Of a stretch of DNA of 64,000 nucleotides, positions 45,126-54,329 are shown piece by piece. The stretch's first letter is position 1, and the number at the start of each line of letters is the position of its first letter. The notes under the pieces were generated by a model. It had not been told where the DNA came from. It was given only the letters and a program-made list of their open reading frames with translations, and ran no database searches. This DNA is from Akkermansia muciniphila (GTDB taxonomy: Bacteria; Verrucomicrobiota; Verrucomicrobiia; Verrucomicrobiales; Akkermansiaceae), in the NCBI RefSeq assembly GCF_030848305.1, contig NZ_CP114598.1, positions 2,480,001 to 2,544,000 on the forward strand, in the 5' to 3' direction. The position numbers and the translations under genes are program-made.

Positions 45126-46190
45126 TCAATACTCCTGAACGGGGGATGAAGGCAGGTTGTCCCCGCCGCCTTCCTCTCCCAGGCGGCACAGGGCTTCCGC
45201 ACGGCGGAGGCAGGAATCCCACAGGGAAGCCTTTTCCGGAAACGGGAAACACAGGGAGTCGCTCAGCTTTTCCACCCGTTTGAAAGAATCCTCCCGGTCA
45301 TAGGCGTTCAACCCCTCCAGGCGGGAAGCCAGCCCATCCAGCCAGGGAAGAGGGTCATGGCAAATCAGGGGCAGATCGCATCCGGCCCGCAGGGACAGGA
45401 AAGCGGCGTCATCCGGGGAATACTGCGCCGCAATCGCCCCCATGCACAAATCATCCGTAAACACCACCCCCCGGAAGCCAAGGCGGTCGCGCAGAAGCCC
45501 CCGGATCACCCGTTCGGACAAGGTAGCGGGATAATCGGGATCAATCTGAGGCAACATGATATGGGCGGACATGATGGAGGATAATGCCGGGCACAGAGCC
45601 AGAAAAGGCAGCAAATCCGTCTTGAACAACTCCCGTTCATCCAGGTCAACCACAGGAAGGCTGAAATGGGGATCCGCCTGGGCACGGCCCATGCCGGGAA
45701 AATGTTTGCCGCAGCTCTGCACGCCGCCCCGGCGCAGGTTGGAGGCATAAACGCCGCCGCGTGAAATAACGTCCTGCGCATTGTCTCCCCAGCAGCGGCC
45801 GGGAAGCGCGTTGGCCGCGGACGGATCATGGCAGATATCCAGCACCGGGGCAAAATTCAGATTCACCCCCAGGTAGCGGAGAGCCAGGGCCGTCACCGCG
45901 GCCAGTTCCACCATGCCGCCAACCGAACCGAGCCGGGCCAGCGAAGCCGGGGAGGGCAGATGCAGGCCCAGGGAAGCGGTGCGCACCACCCGGCCTCCCT
46001 CCTGGTCCACGGCAATGACAGGATGGTGGAGGCAAAGTTTCCGCAGTGTCTCCGTCAGCCCGCGCACCTGCTCCACGGAATCAATATTCCTGGAAAACAG
46101 AATAAAACCCGCCGGCTGCCAACGCCGGATGGCAGCCTCTTCCTCCGCGCCCACTTCATGGCCGCTTATGCCGATCAGGGCCGGGAGCAT
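45126..46190 (-). CDS. nagZ: Glycoside hydrolase family 3, NagZ-type beta-N-acetylhexosaminidase
   Basis: The ATG at 46190 is chosen; upstream residues in the longer frame overlap pyrE. The 354-residue enzyme removes N-acetylglucosamine from muropeptides or other glycans. Motifs are VDQEGGRVVR, KHFPGMGRAQADPHF (Asp and His of the catalytic dyad kept, though the usual KHFPGHG histidine is Met) and VFTDDLCMGAI with the nucleophile Asp. No signal peptide is seen, consistent with a cytoplasmic recycling role. It follows pyrE by 13 bases and is probably cotranscribed. Confidence 0.88.
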   Translation of the reverse strand: MLPALIGISGHEVGAEEEAAIRRWQPAGFILFSRNIDSVEQVRGLTETLRKLCLHHPVIAVDQEGGRVVRTASLGLHLPSPASLARLGSVGGMVELAAVTALALRYLGVNLNFAPVLDICHDPSAANALPGRCWGDNAQDVISRGGVYASNLRRGGVQSCGKHFPGMGRAQADPHFSLPVVDLDERELFKTDLLPFLALCPALSSIMSAHIMLPQIDPDYPATLSERVIRGLLRDRLGFRGVVFTDDLCMGAIAAQYSPDDAAFLSLRAGCDLPLICHDPLPWLDGLASRLEGLNAYDREDSFKRVEKLSDSLCFPFPEKASLWDSCLRRAEALCRLGEEGGGDNLPSSPVQEY

Positions 46191-46203
46191 GAACGGAAAA
46201 GGA

Positions 46204-46773
46204 TTAACGGCCCAACAGGGAAGTCCTGGTGTACAGCGGGTAAACGGGAATGCCGCGTTCCTCAATCGCCTGGCGTCCGCCTTCCTCGCGGTCCAGCAGC
46301 ACCAGGGCGGCGGCAACCCTGCCCCCTTCCGCCTCAATGGCGTCAATAGCCTTCAATGTGGAGCCGCCCGTCGTGATGACGTCATCCACCACGACCACGG
46401 TATCCCCGGCCTGGAAATTGCCTTCAATGCGGCGGCCGCGTCCATGGTCCTTCGGCTCCTTGCGCACGGTGAACACCTGAAGCTTCTTTTCCGCCCCTTC
46501 CAGAGCGCTGGTCATGCCGACGGCCAGGGAAATAGGGTCCGCCCCCATGGTCATGCCGCCGATGGCAGCCACCTCCGGGAAACGGGGCAGAATATCCTCC
46601 TTCACCAGCTTCCAGCCCAGAGCGCCCACCAGGGTGGCCCCTACGGGGTCCAGGGCTGTCATGCGGCAGTCCACATACAAGTCGGACACCTTGCCGGAAG
46701 CCAGCGTAAAGGTTCCCGTACGCACGGATTTTTCCAGAAGAATGCTTTTAAGAAGATCGTATTGTTCGCTCAT
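46204..46773 (-). CDS. pyrE: Orotate phosphoribosyltransferase
   Basis: The enzyme joins orotate and PRPP to give OMP in pyrimidine synthesis. The ATG at 46773 (MSEQYDLLK) gives 189 residues, normal for the family. The PRPP-binding loop VVVVDDVITTGGST, the flexible-loop VRKEPKDHGRG and the N-terminal TGTFTLASGKVSDLYVDCR are present. A good promoter lies 24 bases upstream. The neighbour nagZ lies downstream in the same transcript. Confidence 0.95.
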   Translation of the reverse strand: MSEQYDLLKSILLEKSVRTGTFTLASGKVSDLYVDCRMTALDPVGATLVGALGWKLVKEDILPRFPEVAAIGGMTMGADPISLAVGMTSALEGAEKKLQVFTVRKEPKDHGRGRRIEGNFQAGDTVVVVDDVITTGGSTLKAIDAIEAEGGRVAAALVLLDREEGGRQAIEERGIPVYPLYTRTSLLGR

Positions 46774-46803
46774 GAAAATAGGGATGAATGAAGTGGTCCG
46801 CCG

Positions 46804-46832
46804 TATATAACAGATACCCTTGGAATAAGCAA
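46804..46832 (-). promoter_or_regulatory. Predicted pyrE-nagZ promoter
   Basis: On the minus strand TTGCTT (complement of 46827-46832), 17 bases and TATATA (46804-46809). The start point would be near 46797, giving a leader of about 24 bases. Confidence 0.55.
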
Positions 46833-46852
46833 CGGATAACAGCATGCAAATC

Positions 46853-46881
46853 TTGACAAAAAGGAGGACAGGCCCCATAAC
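46853..46881 (+). promoter_or_regulatory. Predicted promoter of the L,D-transpeptidase gene
   Basis: Exact TTGACA (46853-46858), 17 bases, then CATAAC (46876-46881, four of six). It is divergent from the pyrE promoter, with only about 20 bases between the two. Confidence 0.5.
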
Positions 46882-46904
46882 CTGCCTGTCATTTTCCCGT
46901 TCCC

Positions 46905-47552
46905 ATGAAATCCGGCATATTGACGCTAGTTTCTATCAGTTCCGCTCTTGTTTCCTGCACATCGTACGAGAGGCCCCCGCTGTTTGACCAAATCGCCGGG
47001 AAAATCCAGGGCGTGTCCGGGCGGGACGATTACCTGTCCGGGGTGGGCTCTACCTCCGGCGTCAACACGGACCTGCCTCCGGAAGCCCGTCTGGGCCAGG
47101 GATATTGGGACCTGCCGGCGGGCACCCAGGGGGAAAAGCACATCATCATTGACCTCAAGCAGCAGAAAGTCTTCTACTACGTGGGAACCACGCTCGTGGG
47201 CGTTTCCCCCATGTCTTCCGGCAAGGAAGGCTACGGCACTCCCAGGGGAACGTACAAAATCATCCAGAAAGACGCCAACTACAAATCCGGCACCTACGGC
47301 GTTCTGCGCAGCAAGGCTACCGGAGCCGTCGTCAACGGGGATTACAACGCCAGGTCTGGCGGAGCGCCGGCAGGCACCTACTTCGACCCCGCCCCCATGC
47401 CCTACTGGATGCGGATTACGGGGGGCTACGGCATGCACGTGGGGTTTGTCACCGGATATCCGGTCAGCCACGGATGCGTGCGCCTGCCGGAGGACATGGC
47501 CAAGACCTTCTTTGAGCATACCCCCGTCGGCACCAGGGTCACCATCCGTTAG
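46905..47552 (+). CDS. L,D-transpeptidase (YkuD domain) lipoprotein
   Basis: The product (215 residues) is predicted to crosslink peptidoglycan or attach proteins to it from the periplasm. A lipobox (ALVSC, cysteine 18) follows a short signal peptide. The YkuD domain runs from about residue 78 (EKHIIIDLKQQKVFYYVG) through SGKEGYGTPRGTYKI to the active site SHGCVRLPE with His189 and Cys191. It is monocistronic and shares its upstream region with pyrE. Confidence 0.9.
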   Translation: MKSGILTLVSISSALVSCTSYERPPLFDQIAGKIQGVSGRDDYLSGVGSTSGVNTDLPPEARLGQGYWDLPAGTQGEKHIIIDLKQQKVFYYVGTTLVGVSPMSSGKEGYGTPRGTYKIIQKDANYKSGTYGVLRSKATGAVVNGDYNARSGGAPAGTYFDPAPMPYWMRITGGYGMHVGFVTGYPVSHGCVRLPEDMAKTFFEHTPVGTRVTIR

Positions 47553-47688
47553 CCGCTTCCCGTGCGGCGTCGCGCCGCAGGAAGGCCCTGTTCTTACGGG
47601 ACCCGGCATGTTTCGTATTCCCGCCGTCCGGAAGCTTCCCGGGGTGGTAGCCTCCCCCGTCTCATGGCGCAGCTTCCTCACTCCGGCA

Positions 47689-47717
47689 TTGACAAACGGC
47701 CTCGAACCTTTTTGAAT
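47689..47717 (+). promoter_or_regulatory. Candidate promoter for the second N-lobe protein
   Basis: Exact TTGACA (47689-47694), 17 bases and TTGAAT (47712-47717, four of six). The leader to the ATG at 47747 would be about 23 bases. Confidence 0.4.
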
Positions 47718-47746
47718 ATACGGGATCTTTGACCTCTTGATTCGTC

Positions 47747-50656
47747 ATGACAATCCCTCCTCCCCCTGCCCTCCCGCCACATTTCAACATAGGCGGCTAC
47801 AGCATCACGGCGCTTGTAGAAAGCGGCCCGGACTATCATCTGTACCAGGCTCTTTCCCCGGAAGGCCATACGGTCCTGATACGCGAATTCTGCCCACGGG
47901 GCCTCGTCACGCGCGATCTGGCCAGCGGGGAACTGTCTGTCTCTCCGGGATATGAAGCCCAATACTCCCAGGCCTGGGAAGCTTTTGAAACCCAATACGC
48001 AGCCAATGCGCAAGGCAAATTCGGAGGGTTAGGCACCGTCCTGTTTCTTTACCCGTTTTCTCCGGCGCAGCCCCAGCCGGCTGTAGCGCATGCCCAGGCT
48101 CTCCGCCCCGCCCAAAAACCTCAGCAACCGCAACTGCGGAAACCCGTAGCCGGCGCCCCCATCCCCGGAGCGCCGCTGCCGCGGGTAAAGCGCTCCGGAG
48201 GGTTCCCGGTCATCACAGTGATTGTGACCGGGATGCTTGCCCTCTTTGGATTTCTGGGCTACCAGATACTCAAGGATAAAAAGGAACCCGTCGCCAAATC
48301 CGTTACCGTGCCGGTAGCGGCTCCGCCCAAGCCCAAACCCAAGCCCGCTCCTCCTGCTCCGGAGCCCGTGGTGGTCGCTCCCGAACCGGAACCCGTAGTG
48401 GTCGCCCCCGAACCTGAACCGGAACCCGAACCGGAACCGCCTGCTCCCGACCTTTCCCCCTCCCCGGAAGTCATTGCCATGGAAAAGGCTTTACGGGAGG
48501 AAGCTATCGCGTCCAAGGGGAAATTTTCTGAAAAACTGCTGAACAAATATCCCCATTACGCGGAAGCCTACGTGCGCGACTACGTAAAAAAACGCGGAGG
48601 CAGTTTTTCTCCGGATTTTGAAAAATGGCTGAAAAACACGAAAAACAACCGTGAAGTCTTCGCCATGTTCTTCCCGCCGGACCCCAGCGTCGCCACCAAT
48701 GTGGCGTTCATGATTGATGAACTGGGCCTGGAAATGACGGAAAAATATGACCAGCTCGTTCTGGCGTTCGCGGTGGGACGCCGCGAATTCGGCATGGGGG
48801 CCTTCGACCTCACCCATCAGGGCCGCTACGTTGACGCCCTGGGCAAGCTGGAAGGCCTCAGATCCTCCGGAGTCATGCCCCCGCCAGCGGACCTGTACTG
48901 CGCCGGGAAACCGCCCGTCAACTGGTATGGGAACGCCCCCCGCACCGTGGATGAGGAATGCTACAAAAAGGTGGAAGCTTATCTGGACCGCAAAAAAATC
49001 ACCCCAAAGCAGGCCTGGCTCAAAAAATACCCCACCGTATCGGAAATCGGGGATTCCGCCATTACGGAAGACAACCTGGCCGGATTTCTGCATGAATACA
49101 TGTACCGCCACGGCCAGCTGAGGCGCAAGAGGGACCCCTTCCCCACCCCGGTGGAATTCTTCTCCTACCTGGTGGATAAATATGAACATTGCGGCGATTT
49201 GCGCGACGTGGACCGCAAGCGTGTGGAATGGACCGGCGTTTCCCTGGAAGGAACGCCCTGGCCGGCCATGATGGCCCTTTCGGAAACGCGCCCCCTGCGT
49301 GAGTGCGACAGCGTGTGGGAACGCTACATGGGCCAGCGTGGGCCGACCCGCCTGTGGCTGTACGGCCCCTACCGGTCGGATGACGATAAAGAGCCGCCCA
49401 TCCTGTTCAGCTTTGACCCGGATCCGGAATGGTCCCGGGAATCCAACGAACGCAAGCTTCATGAAGGCGGCGTGTGCGGCACCATGTCCCTTATCTCCCG
49501 CAATTCCCAGATCGCCCGCGGCATCCCCGCCGCCCCCGCCGGACAACCCGGCCACGGCAACCTGATGACCACCCACTTCACCGGCAACGGCTGCTGGCTG
49601 AGCGTGGGCCAGAGCGTGGACACCCTGAAAGCCACCACGGGATTCTGGTACTTCCGGGATTCCAGCGCGCCGCGCACCGGCAATGCGGAATACCATTCCG
49701 GACTGGCCCTGTCCATGAACCTCGACTATGAAAAGTTCATTGACAGCCGCTTCGCCATGAACATTTACAAACTGGCGGGCGCCGGCTCCTCCCCGGAAGA
49801 GGCGGCCGACCCCTCCGGCACGCTTCCCAAGGCATTCACGCAGACCGCCATGAGAACTGTGCTCAAAGCCAACCCGTTCTATACGGAAGCCTGGTACACC
49901 CTCTTCAAGCAGGAGCCCCAGGACCTCATGGGAGCCACCAAGATGGTGGATGAAGTGAGGGAGGCCCTGCCGGACGGCATGGGCATCAGGAAACTCTGGA
50001 AAACGCGCAAATACGTTCCCTCCGTAGGCCGTGGCGACAAAAACGGCAAAGACATGCTGGCCAACCACACCAAGGAATACGTCAACGTACTCTGCTCCGT
50101 GATTCTTGAAAACGCCCTGAAGCAGGAATATGATTACAAAACCTTCCAGTGGACCGAACTCATGTCCTGGCTCAAATCCGAATCCAAGCGCAACTCCTAC
50201 CCGGAACCCCAGGCCGCCTATCAGATCGCGTACGCCAAGGCGCAGGGCACGGACAGGCTTAAAAGGACGGTGGACAGAGGGTTCAAGAAAGCCGCCAGCT
50301 TCTACCGGGATGAAAACAATGCGCTGAACGCGCCCAAGGATGTGGACCAGGAAGAAATGTCCTTCTCCCTGGACGCCCTGTGCCAGGCCCTGCCCAAGGA
50401 AGAACTGATCCCGTGGATGAAAAACATGGTGGACACCTGCCCGGACGGCTTCAAGTATAAGCCCAAGAATAAAAAGGAAACGAAAATCCACCCCTTCTAC
50501 GACACCCTGACGAAAAACTACATGTCCCTGGCTGACGAATCGGAAAAATCCCGCGTCAAGACGGAGATGAAAGACGCTTCCGACAGGATTCTGGAGCTTT
50601 CCCAGAAAAAGAAGGGAGACGGGGAATCATCCTCCGGACGCCGCCGGAGACGCTAA
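47747..50656 (+). CDS. Membrane-anchored protein with kinase-N-lobe-like domain, unknown periplasmic part
   Basis: The 969-residue product shares its first 100 residues with the protein encoded at 39499 (FNIGGYSITALVESGPDY, VLIREFCPRGLVTRD). This again resembles a kinase N-lobe with Arg46 in place of the lysine and no C-lobe. A membrane helix follows (about 151-175, VITVIVTGMLALFGFLGYQI), then a Pro-Glu-Val linker with PEPVVVAPEPEP repeats and about 730 residues I do not recognise. The C-terminus is basic (SGRRRRR). The two paralogues lie 3.9 kb apart. Function is unknown. Confidence 0.8.
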   Translation: MTIPPPPALPPHFNIGGYSITALVESGPDYHLYQALSPEGHTVLIREFCPRGLVTRDLASGELSVSPGYEAQYSQAWEAFETQYAANAQGKFGGLGTVLFLYPFSPAQPQPAVAHAQALRPAQKPQQPQLRKPVAGAPIPGAPLPRVKRSGGFPVITVIVTGMLALFGFLGYQILKDKKEPVAKSVTVPVAAPPKPKPKPAPPAPEPVVVAPEPEPVVVAPEPEPEPEPEPPAPDLSPSPEVIAMEKALREEAIASKGKFSEKLLNKYPHYAEAYVRDYVKKRGGSFSPDFEKWLKNTKNNREVFAMFFPPDPSVATNVAFMIDELGLEMTEKYDQLVLAFAVGRREFGMGAFDLTHQGRYVDALGKLEGLRSSGVMPPPADLYCAGKPPVNWYGNAPRTVDEECYKKVEAYLDRKKITPKQAWLKKYPTVSEIGDSAITEDNLAGFLHEYMYRHGQLRRKRDPFPTPVEFFSYLVDKYEHCGDLRDVDRKRVEWTGVSLEGTPWPAMMALSETRPLRECDSVWERYMGQRGPTRLWLYGPYRSDDDKEPPILFSFDPDPEWSRESNERKLHEGGVCGTMSLISRNSQIARGIPAAPAGQPGHGNLMTTHFTGNGCWLSVGQSVDTLKATTGFWYFRDSSAPRTGNAEYHSGLALSMNLDYEKFIDSRFAMNIYKLAGAGSSPEEAADPSGTLPKAFTQTAMRTVLKANPFYTEAWYTLFKQEPQDLMGATKMVDEVREALPDGMGIRKLWKTRKYVPSVGRGDKNGKDMLANHTKEYVNVLCSVILENALKQEYDYKTFQWTELMSWLKSESKRNSYPEPQAAYQIAYAKAQGTDRLKRTVDRGFKKAASFYRDENNALNAPKDVDQEEMSFSLDALCQALPKEELIPWMKNMVDTCPDGFKYKPKNKKETKIHPFYDTLTKNYMSLADESEKSRVKTEMKDASDRILELSQKKKGDGESSSGRRRRR
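48361..48448 (+). repeat. Pro-Glu coding repeat tract
   Basis: Imperfect repeats of GAACCG/GAACCC-like hexamers and a doubled PEPVVVAPEPE unit encode the periplasmic linker. Such tracts can change length by recombination without breaking the frame. Confidence 0.7.
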
Positions 50657-50674
50657 TCCCCCCCGCCGCCCCAG

Positions 50675-51784
50675 TTGCACCTTTACGTCCACATTCCCTT
50701 CTGTCACCGCATCTGTCCGTACTGTGCCTTCTTCAAGCACACCCCGGCGTCCACGGACATGAAACTTTTCATCCGTGCGCTGGGGCGGGAAGCGGAATCC
50801 CGCGCCGCGGCCCTGTCCATGAGCCGCGGAGGGGAAACAGCCACCCTTTACTTTGGAGGAGGGACGCCCTCCATGCTCTCGGACACGCATCTGGGGCGTC
50901 TCATGGAAACCCTGGACCGTCTCGTGCCCGTGGACAGGCTGGATGAATTCTCCTTTGAGGCCAACCCCGCCACCTTTACGGAAAAAAAAGTGCGCTTCTG
51001 GCGCAGCCTGGGCATGAACCGGGTTTCCCTGGGCGTGCAGTCCCTGGATTCCGGCATCCTGCGTCTGCTGGGGCGCGAACATACCCCGTCCCAGGCGCTG
51101 CGCTCCGTGGAAATGCTGAAAAATGCGGGAATGCCCCATATCAACATGGATCTCATGTTCGCCATTCCGGGGCAAACCCTCTCCATATGGGAAGCCTCCC
51201 TGAAAGAGGCTGTCCGCGCCGGCACGGACCATATCTCCGCCTACAACCTCACCTATGAAGAAGACACGGAATTCTTCCGGAGCCTGCTTCGGGGGGAAAA
51301 AAGGCAGGATCCGGATGAAGACGCCGCCTTCTTTGAACTGGCGGAACATGTGCTGGAGGCGGCGGGCATGCGCCACTATGAAACGTCCAACTACGCCCGG
51401 GAAGGCTGCCAATCCCCTCACAATATGGCCTACTGGAAGGGAGAGGACTATGTGGGCATAGGCCCCGGCGCGGTCAGCACCATCAACGGCATGCGGTACT
51501 CCAACACGCGGGACACGGACGCCTACATACGCAGCACGCTGGAAAACGGCCTCCCCCTTTCCGAACAGGAACCCGTCACCGCGGAAGACTACCGCCTGGA
51601 ACGCATTGCCCTGATGCTCCGGACGGATGAAGGATTGCCGCTGAAATACATTCTGCCGGAATCCCGCCCTCTGCTGGAACAATACCGGGAACTGGGCCTG
51701 GCGGACATTTCACCGGAACAAAGGCTCATCCTGAAAGGCCGCGGCCGCCTGCTCGTGGACGCCATCGCGGCGGAACTGTGCTGA
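50675..51784 (+). CDS. hemW: HemW-like radical SAM heme chaperone
   Basis: The start is a TTG at 50675; the previous gene's TAA is in the same frame 21 bases earlier and no ATG lies between. The 369-residue protein opens LYVHIPFCHRICPYCAFF, with the CX3CX2C cluster motif of radical SAM enzymes, then TLYFGGGTPSML, SLGVQSLDSGILRLLGR and the HemW-typical HNMAYWKGEDYVGIGPGA, in which HNxxYW is linked to heme handling. Confusion with coproporphyrinogen dehydrogenase HemN is common but the length and motifs favour HemW. Confidence 0.88.
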   Translation: MHLYVHIPFCHRICPYCAFFKHTPASTDMKLFIRALGREAESRAAALSMSRGGETATLYFGGGTPSMLSDTHLGRLMETLDRLVPVDRLDEFSFEANPATFTEKKVRFWRSLGMNRVSLGVQSLDSGILRLLGREHTPSQALRSVEMLKNAGMPHINMDLMFAIPGQTLSIWEASLKEAVRAGTDHISAYNLTYEEDTEFFRSLLRGEKRQDPDEDAAFFELAEHVLEAAGMRHYETSNYAREGCQSPHNMAYWKGEDYVGIGPGAVSTINGMRYSNTRDTDAYIRSTLENGLPLSEQEPVTAEDYRLERIALMLRTDEGLPLKYILPESRPLLEQYRELGLADISPEQRLILKGRGRLLVDAIAAELC

Positions 51785-51913
51785 AAGCAAATTTTCCCTC
51801 CTTTAGAGTTCAGCTGCCTCCGGAATCCGGCAGGAACCGGGCGCAGAAACAGCCGGGCACGGGCCATCTACAGACATCCCTGTGGAACGTAATACACAAT
51901 AACAGCCGCGTAT

Positions 51914-52693
51914 TTAATCAATCTGGAACTGGTGCGCCATTTTTTTCAACCACCAGTCCCGGTGCCGCATTTCATCCCTGCTGCGCTCCAGTTCCCGGAG
52001 TTCGCTGCCCCGCAGCCCTCCCTTCATGTACCGCTCATCCAGCTTGCGCGCCTCCATCCGCGTATCCTTCCTCAGGGCCTTGTAAAACTGGGCCCCCGTG
52101 ACCAGGCCGCCGGCGGCTCCGCTCCGGCCCACCAGATTCATGTAAAGTTTCCTCAACCTGTTGTAATCCTCCACCACCCGGTTGTATTGCAAGGCGGCGT
52201 ACTGGTAGCGTTCCTTCCAGTCTTCCGCTCCCGGATTGATCAGCCGGTCCTCTACGGAGCCGGGTTCCGGCGCGGGTTCGGGAGGAACCTGGCCGCCGGA
52301 AGGCAGCGGCGTAAGCGGCGGAGGCTGGGGAACGGGCCTGCGGCTTGTCCTGGGGACACCGCCGACCGTCACGGAAAGGGGGGACCGTTCCTTCAGCAGG
52401 GCATCCACGCGCGCCTGTTCCAGCGTTTCCAGCAGATGGGCGCGCTCTTTCTGCAGGGAGGCATTAGAATCACGCTCTTCAGAAAGGGATTGTTTCAGCG
52501 ACCGCATGCCGCCGGACATTTCCGAGTAAACCAGCGCATACGCCCCAATGCACCCCAGCAGAAAACCCAGGCCCAGCAAGATTCCCCTTTCCCGCCACGG
52601 TCCGGGGCTGCGTTCCGGAGCCGGTTCCGGAACATCCGGCTCCGGCTCATGGGAAACAGTCAGGTAGTGTTCCAAGGGGCCCTCGTCAGGCAT
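51914..52693 (-). CDS. Single-pass membrane protein with coiled coil, unknown function
   Basis: The 259-residue product has a Pro/Glu-rich cytoplasmic N-terminus, one membrane helix (about residues 37-55, GILLGLGFLLGCIGAYAL), a coiled coil (MRSLKQSLSEERDSNASLQKE), a proline-rich linker and a basic, charged C-terminal helical region. I recognise no family. It begins 36 bases after serS on the same strand and is probably cotranscribed. Confidence 0.7.
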   Translation of the reverse strand: MPDEGPLEHYLTVSHEPEPDVPEPAPERSPGPWRERGILLGLGFLLGCIGAYALVYSEMSGGMRSLKQSLSEERDSNASLQKERAHLLETLEQARVDALLKERSPLSVTVGGVPRTSRRPVPQPPPLTPLPSGGQVPPEPAPEPGSVEDRLINPGAEDWKERYQYAALQYNRVVEDYNRLRKLYMNLVGRSGAAGGLVTGAQFYKALRKDTRMEARKLDERYMKGGLRGSELRELERSRDEMRHRDWWLKKMAHQFQID

Positions 52694-52729
52694 GGGCTGA
52701 TTCAGGGTTGGGACGGGAGAAACGTCGGT

Positions 52730-54010
52730 TCAGGCCTGTTCCGGACGGATGCAGTCCGCGCCGAAATACGGCACAAGCGCTTCCGGAATCCGTATGGAGC
52801 CGTCCGGCTGCTGGTAGGTTTCCAGAAGGGCCACGTACAGCCGCGGCAGAGCCGTTCCGGAACCGTTCAGGGTGTGGCAGAACTGGTTCCTGCCGTCGGC
52901 ATCCTTGTAACGCAGGCGCATGCGGCGCGCCTGGTAGTCCGTAAAGCAGGAGCAGGAGGAAACTTCCAGATACTGACCCTGTCCCGGAGCCCATACTTCA
53001 ATATCATACGTCTTGGCGGAGGAAAAGCCGAGGTCGCCCGTGCAAAGTTCAATCACGCGGTAGTGAAGCCCCAGCTTCTGAAGAATGGATTCCGCATGGC
53101 CGCGGAGCACTTCCAGCTCCCGGAACGAGTCTTCCGGCTTCAAAATCTGCACCAGTTCCACCTTGTCAAACTGGTGGACGCGGATCATGCCGCGGTTGAT
53201 GCGGCCGGCGCTTCCGGCTTCCCGGCGGAAGCAGGGCGTGTACGCGGCCATCTTGATGGGCAGGTCGCTTTCCTGTAAAATGGTATCCCGGTACAGGTTG
53301 GTGACCGGAACTTCCGCCGTGGGGATCAGGAACATCTGCTGGTCTTCCGTGCCGTACATGTCTTCCTCAAATTTGGGAAGCTGGCCGGTGCCTTCCATGC
53401 ACTCCCTCTTCACCACAAACGGAACGCCCACTTCCTGATAACCGTTTTCCACGGTCTGCGTATTCAGCAGGAAGTTGATCAGGGCGCGTTCCAGACGGGC
53501 GCCCGCCCCGCGGTACACCACAAAACCGGAGCCCGTAATCCGCGCGCCGTCTTCAAAGGAAATCATGCCCAGATTCGCGGCCAGTTCCACATGGTCTTTC
53601 GGGTTTTCAATAGCGGGCTTTTCTCCCCACAGCTTGATTTCCGGGTTGGCCGTTTCATCCGCGCCCACAGGGCATTCCAGATGCGGCAGGTTGGGAATGT
53701 TCATCAGCAGGGAGTTGAGCTGGGCCGCATTTTCCTCCGCGACACGGTCCAGTTCCCGGATGCGGTCCCCGATTTCGCGCACGCGCGCTTCAATGGAGGA
53801 CGTGTCTTCCCCCTTCTTTTTGAGCATGCCGATCTGCTTGGAGGTGGCATTGCGCTCGGACTGCAAGGCCTGCTTTTCCGTTTCGGCATTGCGGCGCGCC
53901 TCATCGCAGGCCAGAACGTCATCAACAAGCTTCCACGCGTCGCCGTTGCGGGGCTTTAACCGCGCTTTCACTTCTTCCGGATTTTCTCGTATTACACGGA
54001 TGTCGAGCAT
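52730..54010 (-). CDS. serS: Seryl-tRNA synthetase
   Basis: The ATG at 54010 gives the normal start MLDIRVIRENPEEVKARL and 426 residues; the longer frame adds unrelated sequence. The N-terminal coiled-coil arm (residues about 30-105) is followed by the class II core, with motif 2 in FRREAGSAGRINRGMIRVHQF and motif 3 in NGSGTALPRLYVALLETYQ. The cytoplasmic enzyme charges serine and selenocysteine tRNAs. Confidence 0.95.
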   Translation of the reverse strand: MLDIRVIRENPEEVKARLKPRNGDAWKLVDDVLACDEARRNAETEKQALQSERNATSKQIGMLKKKGEDTSSIEARVREIGDRIRELDRVAEENAAQLNSLLMNIPNLPHLECPVGADETANPEIKLWGEKPAIENPKDHVELAANLGMISFEDGARITGSGFVVYRGAGARLERALINFLLNTQTVENGYQEVGVPFVVKRECMEGTGQLPKFEEDMYGTEDQQMFLIPTAEVPVTNLYRDTILQESDLPIKMAAYTPCFRREAGSAGRINRGMIRVHQFDKVELVQILKPEDSFRELEVLRGHAESILQKLGLHYRVIELCTGDLGFSSAKTYDIEVWAPGQGQYLEVSSCSCFTDYQARRMRLRYKDADGRNQFCHTLNGSGTALPRLYVALLETYQQPDGSIRIPEALVPYFGADCIRPEQA

Positions 54011-54329
54011 AACGCGCACAGATTGCACTCCATCCCCCCGCCACGCAAGCCAAATGAACGGCCCTTCATGGAAAAACTGCACATGCCATAACGTGCCTTT
54101 GGGGTCGGAGCGCCGCGGTTATTGTGGAAAATTCAGATGAAAGGCATCAAGATTGCCGTCATCTGTGACTGGCCGGGAAACTCTTCCTCCCTTCCCAAGC
54201 CGCCGTTTTTGAAAAACGGCGGCTTTTTTACGCCATCTTTCCCCGTAAGAAAAACTTCCCGGACCTGCCCCCGCTGCCGCTCCAAGGATTCCTCGGAATA
54301 CATCAACCGGGCAGAGGGGCGGGGCAGGT
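54011..54329. other. Intergenic region between serS and aguB
   Basis: No convincing protein gene was seen. The region contains a strong terminator-like hairpin at 54197-54229 oriented for a plus-strand transcript, although neither neighbour is on that strand. Confidence 0.5.
54197..54229 (+). terminator. Strong hairpin plus T-run with no plus-strand gene upstream
   Basis: A perfect 14-bp stem (54197-54210 with 54212-54225) ends in TTTTTT on the plus strand (54224-54229). The two flanking genes are on the minus strand. It may end a small plus-strand RNA or act on the minus-strand aguB transcript despite a poor T-run there. Confidence 0.7.

Noticed and set aside
47563-47579. Hairpin TGCGGCG/CGCCGCA after the L,D-transpeptidase gene as a terminator
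   Set aside because: The 7-bp stem has no T-run after it, so it is too weak to support the call.
48361-48448. Repeats as a CRISPR array
   Set aside because: The repeat is short, in frame, encodes Pro-Glu units and has no spacers. No CRISPR array or cas gene is present in the window.
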